Positions 55,901-64,000 of a stretch of 64,000 bases of DNA are shown here, piece by piece (positions within the stretch are counted from its first letter, which is position 1; each line of letters begins with the position of its first letter). The position numbers were made by a program, and so were the translations under genes. The notes under the pieces are model-generated. The model ran no database searches. It saw only the letters and a list, made by a program, of their open reading frames with translations, and had not been told where the DNA came from. Origin of the DNA: Rhyacophila brunnea (taxonomy: Eukaryota; Arthropoda; Insecta; Trichoptera; Rhyacophilidae); assembly GCA_022495005.1 (NCBI GenBank), contig JAGYXB010001948.1, forward strand, positions 620,001-684,000, read 5' to 3'.

Positions 55901-58530
55901 TAATAAATATTTGTAATAGTTTCACATTATGGAAACCGTATTATACCACTAAAGCTAATAATGTTTAAAATAGCTACCTAAAAATTTATTTATTTATTTA
56001 TAAAAAAAAAGAGTATTACGGCATTACAGCTTTTGGCCAATGCGCCATATAAAGTTTGTAATAAAGTTTGTTTCATAAGTTATCCTGTATCAGTAAAATG
56101 ATCAATTAATCATTTGATTTTTTTTACAGGTGTCTCTGTAAACAGCCTTCATCCAGGTGCTGTTGTAACTGATGTGATGAGAGGAACACCCTTTCTATTT
56201 AAATATGCCTGGGATACAATCTCTGCTTTATTCTTCAAGGTAATTTACCTTGGTTTGCTTATGGTGATATGAGAATAATTAGCTCCTGGACAAACCCCCG
56301 GATGTAAACCACTCGCCTAAATAGACCCCCGAATATTAAGAAATCACAGATAATTAACTCATTCCATTCGAAATATTGGTGGATTAAATTAAATATGGAT
56401 TACTACGTAATTTACTAAATATTATTACACATTACATTCACATTTTTGTAACGCTGATGAATGCAAACAGTAGTATTTACATCAGTGTGGTCACTGTCAA
56501 AAACAGATTAATTGTGTATTATACGAAAAAAAGAACTTATATTACAAAAGAAAATGCGCCTTTCATATAATCTATACGAAACCGAGGTGTGCGCGCGATG
56601 CCCTTGAAGTACAAAGTTATGGAGGTGAAGAGTGGGAGCCACGATTACTTGCTGGCTGGCATCATGACTTTTGTGTATACTATCGTCTCAGGTAGACGAA
56701 TCATAAAAGCCACTGCGCCTCTCATATTATGTTTACTCAGACCCACCGTCTATCTGGACTAGAATTAGATATGTCTAATCTGTTTTATCACACAAACCTT
56801 CTCTTTACTCCCCTCACTGGTATTTCACCTTATAGGGTTTCTACAAGAACTTTCTACGATATCTGTATCTCGAGCATTATAAACGGTTTAACCATTTTAT
56901 TAGTAGCATTTATCTGAATTACTAGTAGAAAAACTTATCACTGCTTAAAAACAAAATGCTGAAGAATCCATGCACCAGACGGAACCTTCGGCGGTTTCCA
57001 TATAAAAATCATATAAATATGTTCTAGTTTGCCATAAGTGATATTTTCTACAAAAAATACAATGCGTTTCTTCGTCTCTTTTCAGAGTTTGTGTGGAATT
57101 GAGTAGTTTTAGGGTTCTTTTTCAGACTCCATTTCTATAGAGGATTCGAAAAGCTTAAATCCAATTTTATACACTTCATCATTATTCATGTTCATTTATT
57201 TGGCGTGAGATATTTAGGAAACAACTGAAATGTAGGTGTAGTTTTCTAGTATCTTGATGCAATGCAAGTAGGCGTAGGTCGTAGAGCTTTAGTAGGCCGT
57301 AGTGATGCCGTAGAGATTAGACATTTTTAAATCTCTGTCTGCAGCAGAATTGTCAAAAATAGTATTTTCCCATAATATTGCTGTTATATATTTTCACTAC
57401 GAGATGTCGCATGTAAATAAATAATAATATGATTACTAATATAATTATCTAAGAAACACACCTATACGGGCCGTCAATATATTCTTTCATTTGTGCCCTA
57501 CATAATATATTTTAATTTTACCAACACCAGCACTAGGTTGTTAAAGAGAGGGATATTTATGTTTTTTTTTTTTAAACCTTTTTGTGTATAATTTTTGTAT
57601 TAATATAAAGCAGTTAAGGCGATGTCTTTACCTACCAGAGGCACCTAGCGGAAAAATACGAAGCTTGCAATTTTGCAACATTTTTTTGATAATTTACAAT
57701 TTCAACTGTATTAATTGATAAATAAATATCTGAAACATTAACCTTTTTTTACAATTGTAAGTTTATCTTTGACTTAAAATAAAAAATATTTTTCTTTTTA
57801 AAGTTTTCAGATACATATTTATTAATTAACACAGTTGACATTATAAATTATCAAAAAAATGTCTCAAATTGCAAAGGATTCATATAAAATTTTAGTAATT
57901 ATTAAAATATTTGATGGAAATTCCAGCATTATTTAGTGCAAGCATTGTATGTGGAAAAAAAGACAAAATGGTCGTAGGTATGGACAGTTATTTGGGATTG
58001 TATGTGATTACTGGCTAAACTTGACTTAATACCTATTAATGTATGATGGTATTACCTAAGTGTGACAATGACAAACAAATTTAAGAGCATAACTCAAGTT
58101 AGCATGAATAAATATGGAACGTGAAATGACTTTCAGAGTATTTAATAATAAGTTTTAGTAAACATTTTTAGCTTAATTTTCATATTATAGGATCAGGAAA
58201 GGTTTTTTTCAACAATATTGGTAAACCTATATTTTACTAGTTTCCTCGAGTCTTTTTATTTTAGGAAAGAATTGGTGTGAATTTTTAATTGTATATTTAA
58301 TATATATATATAATGTTGTATTAATCTGTTAATAGACTGCATGGGAAGGAGCACAGACGAGTATCTATTTGTGCGTTTCACCAGACGTACAAAAGGTATC
58401 TGGAGAATACTTTGCGGACTGCAAGAAGAGCTCCACGTCTGCGAAAGCCAAGGATGTCGGACTACAAAAGAAATTTTGGGATCTTAGCGAAGATGCTGTA
58501 AAATTACAATCACACGAAAAACATTGCTGA
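52930..58530 (+). CDS. SDR-C: retinol-dehydrogenase-like short-chain dehydrogenase, six exons
   Basis: Exons 52930-53104, 53533-53663, 54100-54298, 54968-55153, 56130-56239 and 58336-58530 give 331 codons plus stop. It is the most compact paralog (5.6 kb). Seen: an N-terminal extension of five residues relative to A and B, a hydrophobic anchor (about 15-30), TGANSGIG (54-61), VCRD, NNAG (133-136), Ser184, and an intact Tyr209-S-N-T-Lys213, then HPG. Exons 3 and 6 read much closer to SDR-B than to SDR-A (for example the V-H-V-D-F-S-D-L-S-S start of exon 3), so B and C look like the younger duplicate pair. A CACTG-type MITE lies in intron 1 and a SINE in intron 3. An AATAAA lies 45 nt after the stop. 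Expected to be a catalytically competent membrane SDR; substrate unknown. Confidence 0.9.
53229..53382. mobile_element. Short MITE (154 bp), copy b, in SDR-C intron 1
   Basis: Perfect 11-bp termini ATAGGTAAATC / GATTTACCTAT, then near-terminal TACAGTGGCAC-ATGG and its inverse. Homologous to 3453-3609. Confidence 0.78.
54460..54710 (-). repeat. tRNA-derived SINE, decayed, in SDR-C intron 3
   Basis: On the - strand the body CCTAATAGGTTGAGCAAGTG and CATCCATTTCTCGTAAAAAC are kept, but the B box is damaged (GTTAAAATCCTAG). Confidence 0.8.
55154..56129 (+). other. SDR-C intron 4
   Basis: AT-rich intron. 55218-55250 has a weak tRNA-B-box-like word (ggattcaagcccc), similar to 35105-35140 in SDR-B intron 4. 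No other structure. Confidence 0.4.
56240..57600 (+). other. SDR-C intron 5, proximal part
   Basis: No defined element. Direct pair tgcgcctttcatataat / tgcgcctctcatattat at 56552 and 56716. The 56729-56917 frame has no domain. Confidence 0.4.
57610..57890. repeat. Palindromic repeat R2 in SDR-C intron 5
   Basis: The arms gcaa-ttt-g-aacatttttttgataattta-aat and the inverse meet near 57755 at an A/T-rich core with tttgacttaaaataaaaaat. Fragments of the family are at 10385-10545 and 13500-13650. Starts with ttaaggcgatgtct and CTACCAGAGGCACCTAGCGG. Confidence 0.65.
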
Positions 58531-58574
58531 GTGTCATTTGAAGAAGAAAAAAGTTTGTTTGTAATGTGTATACA

Positions 58575-58580
58575 AATAAA
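58575..58580 (+). terminator. Candidate poly(A) signal of SDR-C
   Basis: AATAAA 45 nt past the SDR-C stop codon, a usual distance for a short insect 3' UTR. Confidence 0.5.
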
Positions 58581-58599
58581 TTCATTAATTTATTTCACA

Positions 58600-60583
58600 T
58601 CCAAGAAAGATATTATTAGAAAATAAGTATTTATAATAATATTAAATTGGTTTTACTAATTATGTAGTTTCACGTGCATATAAAATTGTTTTGTTTTTTT
58701 TTTTTTTTAATTAAAGCGATTTGAATTAATTGACTCTGTAGCTTAATTTTATTAGCTAATCCCGAGTGATATATTCGAATCTAACTTGGTCCTAGATTTT
58801 GTCCATGATTTTTCTAATAAGTTGATTCGACTGTTTCTTTTCTCCTTTGCGCATATACGCAATATGGTTTATTTTGGTATATTCAGTTTATTTCTTAAAA
58901 TCGTCAAATGTCCCTTTTCCCCTTGTTCCTTTAATATAAATACCTAATTAGCCAATTTTATCCAATTAGTGTGTTATTAGATAATTCCCGTTGGCATCCG
59001 CGTCAGTGTCGCGTTACGCCAAGTTCGAAAATTGCATTTTTATTGCTTTGTACGACATTCAACGATAATTATTGAAAATCTGGGAAATCGTGTACATGAG
59101 TGCTATAGAAAAGATGCTGTTATGGTTTCATATATTTTAATGGATAATGAATTGAATGGGTAATTCAATCAATTTAAAAACAATGAAATTATGTCAATTA
59201 TTATTCATAAACTTGAGATAGCCCAGTGGTAGCGCGTCAGCTTATAAAGTCGCGGATCTCGAGATAAATCCCGGAACTGTAAAATTAACATGTTGTTTTT
59301 TCAATGTACGTTTTAACCCAGAACATGAACCTAATAGGTTGAGCAAGTGGCTAATATTATTTTCTTATCCCGGATCCACATATATAGTGCAAATTAATAA
59401 AATATTATTGCATAGTCCGCAGCTGAAATTTCTCAATGACTGAACTTGACTTTGGATATGACTAGATTATGTGGTACCTGGGTTAAAATTCTAATCTTCT
59501 TCTTCTCAAGTGGGTAATCTCTGTGATAGTTGTGGATTGTGGATATCGGTCTCTGATGATTCATAATCAGAGACTGATGCAATAATAATCATTAATGAAT
59601 GAAATACATAGCAGAATATTTTATAACGTTTTTATTTTATTTTTATTAATGATAAAATTATCAGATTGCTACAATTTTTCTGAGATATATTTAATTTAAC
59701 TCTATATTTTAAACATTAAATACACGTGAATATTGTAGTTTTTACTTATTCTTAAAAATAAAATTATTTCGATTTACTTAATACATAATGTTATTTTAAA
59801 ATAGTATAATTATTCTTCAGAGAGCAATAAAATAAAAAAAAAACTTAAATATGTATAAAACGACAATAATATCTAATTGGAAATATAATATCTCTAACTG
59901 AAGAAAATAAATATATTAATAATTGTCATTAATCTAAAAATATATTAAAGTTTTACATATAAATCCATTAAGTGGACCAACCTATCAAGAATCTTGACAA
60001 CTTATAATACTTATTTTTATGTCAATTCTATTACGAAAAGTATTTTTTATACATTGGCAAAACATACTATTGGTAATGAAGTTATAAGGATAGTGGTTAT
60101 AACATTCATTCGACTATAGGCAATGGTAATGAATTAATTAATGAGTTAAAAACTTATATCACTATTGAGTAAATACTAAGTACAGTTATAATACCTGGCA
60201 AATTAGAATATTTATATTTTTCAACTTCACACAGTACACTCAATATTATTGACAAATTTACTTTATTTACTAAAATAAATAAAAATAACTATGCTTAATA
60301 GCAATGTTAAGGTGAAAATATTCATAATGTAATACAGATGTGGGTACCATTTTTGGTAGGAAAACATATAAACGAGTTAATTAATGTATTTGTGTTTCAA
60401 TTGTCAAAACAACTATAAAATTTAATGATATTAATATTCAATATTTAAATCCAGATACTGTAATTATTGATGGTTAAACTGGTATATTGTAACGTAACTA
60501 ATAGAGTTGACAACGAACGTGTCTGTCCAGCAGTAATGAGTGTACATGCGGTTAAATACAATAATATAATTTATGAATCATAT
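58600..60583. other. Convergent spacer between SDR-C and allantoicase
   Basis: AT-rich; holds one SINE (59213-59420). Several AATAAA/TTTATT words in both directions could serve as poly(A) signals for either gene. Confidence 0.45.
59213..59420 (+). repeat. SINE with a different tRNA-like head
   Basis: Head ATAGCCCAGTGGTAGCGCG (A box) and GAGATAAATCCCGG (B-box-like), unlike the Leu/Ser-like head of the other copies, but followed by the same body CCTAATAGGTTGAGCAAGTG-gct. 3' part decayed. Confidence 0.65.
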
Positions 60584-63500
60584 TTATTCTGTTGAAACTA
60601 GATGTGAAAAGAGTCTAACTCTTGAGATTCCACCATCGGGAGCCATTGTAATGCGGACGTGAGTCATATCATTGAATTCTTTGCAGTCATACCAATGCTC
60701 CATATGCGCAGAAAGCTAAAAAGGATAACATTAGAATAAATATTCATATAAACATTTCCAATTATATCTTATATTTTGTTAAAATACATCACATGTTTGT
60801 GAACTTAGTGTCTAATTGATATCAGAATTGATAGTATGTATAAGATAAATTAAAAAGTATGTACATAAGTGACATCACATTATTGTGACTATTAAAACTA
60901 ATGAATAAACATCACTCAACGAACTCTGTAATAAACGCAAAATGTTGAAAAAGGAGGAAAAAGATAGTACCTACATACGGGGATAACCCGTTTGCCAGAG
61001 AAAACAATTAATTCATGGCCGGGAATAATCATTGTGGAAAATCGCCTAGTAACTGAAAGAACTATATTTTTCGGCTCATTATTTTTTTTGTTATTTTTTA
61101 CAATGGCGATGAGCCAAAAGAAAATACAAAATAAGACGCATTAGTTTCAATGGATGTGCCAAAACAATATAATGACTTTCGAATTTGCAAACGGCTTTAA
61201 TAGATAAACATGGCGCTGACGTAGTTTTTTTTAAATGTATTATTTTATTGACGTAATTGTTATCAGTGCGGAAGAAATACATTTTATTATTATATTGTGA
61301 AATGCGATTAAATTTTAACAACTTTCTCAACAATTCAAGTCTTCTACATATATTATATTCCTGTGAGTGACTATATTTTTTATTAAGATGTCTTTTACTT
61401 GCATACGAAATATTATCGATGTTCCGAAACTAAAAGAAAATTAAATCAGAAACATGCAAATACGTTTTTTTTATGAATTCGTATATTAAACGAAAATAAT
61501 TACCGAGACGAATAATTCAATAATAACAGTAAATAATGGATATTTTGTTGCGACCGTTGCCGCAGAGATGAAAAGAGAAACATAAGAAAATAATATACGA
61601 AGCTAACTTTACATATTAAAAAAATATATATAAAAAAGAGGAAATGTACTAATTACCTTAGCAACTGGCAAAAGTGTTGTCCATTCGAGAGACTGGTCGA
61701 TGGCTTGGTTCCAATCACCACAGTCCATACAGACTCCTTCAATTTTTATGCTGTCAGGAAAGTTTCCTTTGAAATGACAGGTGTCCACGCATATCCTGGA
61801 TATTGATCCTTTATCACCGAGTTTGAAAATAACCCATTCGCTGCCTGCAATATAAAGGGACATATTACATAAAACAGTGGTAATTGATTTAATATTTTAA
61901 TCGTAGACCTTGTTCAATTGAAGCTTCTAACTCCAAAGTACGGTTTTCATATTAAATAAATACTCCAAACTTCAAATACTTACGTATAAATAAAATTTAG
62001 CGGATAAAATTTTAGTTTTGGGATTATTTATTGTTTTATTATGTAGGTACCAATTTACTTAAGTAATGAGTAGTTTAAAACCGCCTGCCAAGCCATGTGA
62101 GACGGGTTTGAATTTTGTGGCTCGATCAAATTCGCATTTTTTTTACATTTTATTTTCAGTACATCATTAACAAGCAGATTTTTTAAGTATGGTTTACTAA
62201 ATATATCTCGGAAAAATCATATTAGAGTGGTTATAATAATATAATAATAATAATATTCAGATGATTCTAGTTACAATTAGTGGTAGTAATACACAATACC
62301 AATTTGCAGACTATGAGATTGTTTATATTATTTATATATATATATATATACTCGTACATTGTTTCGAGTAAATACTCGACTTATATGTATTATCACAAAA
62401 GAAGTCACCCATAATTTAATTTACTAAGAAAGGGGTGATAAATTAATAATATTATTATCTACTTATATATATTGAATAATATATATTTTTGGCGCCAGTT
62501 GCTATTAAGTAGATAGTTACATTTTATAATAGCTTTCATATTATAATATATAAACGATTATTTTGTAGACTTCAAATGTATGTTATTTTTATTATATTAA
62601 GATTTAGAAGTAAGATTGTTACGAATAAATCGGAATGATGTTAGCAAATAGTTACATCTGATTGGAGAAATTAAAGGGAAACTAAAAATGTTTGAAGTAG
62701 GTTAGGCAATAAATAAAATTATAGATAATTAATATAATTTCTTTTATTTTGTTAACTGTCAATTCATGGTGGAACTGCATTGTATTGTTGTTTTTATTCA
62801 ATAAAACGCAATTTTTTATAGTACTTATTCCACTTTTAATTAATATATTAGGACCGGTTTTGTCCGCCTCAGTTGAAAATGTGCCACTGAGGCGGAAGAA
62901 ACCGGTCCTAATATATTAATTAAAAGTGGAATAAGTACTATAAAAAACATGCGTTTTATTGAATAAAAACAACAAGATAATTAATATATTTGAAAAGATA
63001 ACTAAATATTAGCACACCTTTTCACGTTATAAAAAGGATTTTTTTATAACATTTGTTTATAGGGTCATTATAATTGTCAAATTATTTTTTTTGTAATTCT
63101 GTAAATCTAATTGCATATACGAGTTTATACGTGTAGTTGTTTTAGCTAGATAATCGTACCAATGGTTGTAGCTAGATTATACTTCGGAATATTTGGTAAA
63201 CAACTAAAAAAGATCGTATCTACGTATCAAAAAACTATTAGACAATTATTATCTAGATAGATTTAAAAATAACTAATATCTCGATTAAAACAATAAAATG
63301 AAATATGTTATTTTTGCCAGGAATTAACCATACCTGGAACTTTAAGTGTGCCGTCATCGTTTTCATGAATAATTTCTGGTCTGTCCAATCTTCTGGCTGT
63401 CTCCCATCCATCAGCCATATTGAAACCACGTCCCGGCTTTATTAAATTTCTGGGGTGGCCATAGTGTGCGTTAGAATAACCTATAACAAGAAATAACATT

Positions 63501-64000
63501 CGATGTTTGAAAATGAAAAAAAAACAAAATGGCGTGACAAGAATTCAAATGCAATTACAATTATTAAAATTAAGTATGTTGCAATTACAAGACACATTGT
63601 GATGCTAAGATAATACAACATATTCTTCTACTATTGGATGTTTACGTGTATACTATATTATTTATTTATACCCCACAGAGTGGAGTTTATATTAACATTT
63701 TTTTTACGAAAGATGATTAGAACCCATTTGCATAACCCATTCGCATAACCCGTTAACTCCTTGTTTTGAAACACGTATCTATACATTGAAAGAAAAAAAA
63801 ACATCATGACATTTTTGCAAAAATTTGAAATCAGGACCCTCACTAATAGTTTCTTTTATCAATCATTATATTGTAGGCGTCTACTAATATTTTATAGGCG
63901 AAGAGATTCATTGTAATATTAGTATTAAATTATGTTGAAAAGCGATTATTTATTATCGTTAGAATCATACCTTGACAAACACCCCCGTTTCTCATGGCAA
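60584..64000 (-). CDS. ALLC: Allantoicase, C-terminal part (4 exons; 5' part beyond the window)
   Basis: On the - strand the exons are 64000-63971 (partial), 63480-63334, 61844-61657 and 60715-60584, with GT..AG introns and stop TAA at 60586-60584. The joined peptide reads [20 protein letters not shown], then [14 protein letters not shown], then [14 protein letters not shown], then [14 protein letters not shown] and [19 protein letters not shown]. This is the second jelly-roll domain of allantoicase, whose family signature includes S-N-A-x(2)-G-H-P and D-G-W-E-T-x-R-R. Allantoicase hydrolyses allantoate to ureidoglycolate and urea in purine (urate) breakdown. The frame is continuous over all four exons with no stop, so the gene looks functional. 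It converges tail-to-tail with SDR-C about 2 kb away. Introns contain a 187-bp palindrome (62787-62973) and simple AT repeats. AATAAA overlaps the stop codon on the - strand, but which poly(A) site is used is unknown. Confidence 0.92.
62331..62350. repeat. (TA)n microsatellite
   Basis: Run of about ten TA units in an allantoicase intron. Similar runs are at 15407-15424 and 47973-47988, both next to Helitron 5' ends. Confidence 0.8.
62787..62973. repeat. 187-bp near-perfect palindrome in an allantoicase intron
   Basis: The arms start GTTGTTTTTATTCAATAAAA and are almost exact inverses of each other down to an inner stem GGACCGGTTT..CCGCCTCAGT with an 11-13-nt loop (tgaaaatgtgcc). A handful of mismatches only. 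Could be a recent fold-back MITE; no TSD assigned. Confidence 0.88.
63660..63850 (-). repeat. Decayed SINE fragment
   Basis: Reverse strand shows a CTCCACTCTGTGGGG hairpin, TTCGTAAAAAAAATGTTAAT and a weak head remnant; the same order as in the other SINE copies. In an allantoicase intron. Confidence 0.5.

Noticed and set aside
1..64000. CRISPR array, operons or prokaryotic defence systems
   Set aside because: No regularly spaced direct repeats of that type, and gene structure is eukaryotic with spliceosomal introns.

Overview
This is a AT-rich nuclear window from an insect. Spliceosomal introns with GT..AG ends and a dense load of eukaryotic transposons exclude a prokaryote. The frequent TAGGTACCTA-like words and the mix of Helitrons, hAT, mariner and RTE-type LINEs look aphid-like (Hemiptera), but that is inference and not proven here.

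Host genes. Two loci can be reconstructed. (1) A tandem array of three paralogous short-chain dehydrogenase/reductase genes (retinol-dehydrogenase-like), all on the + strand, each with six coding exons and the same intron positions and phases: SDR-A (3854-12544), SDR-B (27540-39833) and SDR-C (52930-58530). All splice sites can be read and the three reading frames close at 332, 326 and 331 residues. SDR-A has lost the catalytic lysine of YxxxK (it reads Y-C-N-T-T). (2) The C-terminal half of an allantoicase gene on the - strand (60584-64000, running off the window end): four exons encoding the second allantoicase domain and the stop codon. It converges on SDR-C. A degenerate RING-like fragment near 1.5 kb is a weak third candidate.

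Repeat landscape. Most of the remaining sequence is transposon material. Several elements could be delimited to the base by terminal inverted repeats plus target-site duplications: hAT elements at 212-695, 6887-8802, 25689-26045 and 38350-39395 (each with an 8-bp TSD matching 7/8); a D,D34D mariner (7192-8492) nested in the second of these; a pogo/mariner-like MITE (40897-41483); and two long fold-back elements flanked by TTAA (21738-22793, 27875-29267) plus half of a third (43509-about 44445). Three Helitron copies (14326-15403, 31673-34339, 47996-50299) keep TC...CTAGT ends. Two carry broken Pif1-type helicase remnants, and all three carry the same tRNA-derived SINE near their 3' end. Two RTE-like LINEs (about 17.4-20.6 kb and 44.7-47.2 kb) retain endonuclease and reverse transcriptase motifs but are broken by frameshifts and stops.

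Layout: 0-3.8 kb upstream repeats; 3.8-12.5 kb SDR-A, its introns hosting hAT and mariner; 12.5-27.5 kb repeats (Helitron, LINE, fold-back, hAT MITE); 27.5-39.8 kb SDR-B, with a fold-back, a Helitron and a hAT remnant in its introns; 39.8-52.9 kb repeats (pogo-like MITE, RT fragment, half fold-back, LINE, Helitron, SINE); 52.9-58.5 kb SDR-C; 58.5-60.5 kb spacer with a SINE; 60.5-64 kb allantoicase. The most unusual observations are the SDR paralog with a substituted catalytic lysine, long near-palindromic fold-backs (one inside a transcribed intron), a 187-bp near-perfect palindrome in an allantoicase intron, and a 647-bp insert with a 10-bp TSD but no obvious terminal repeats.
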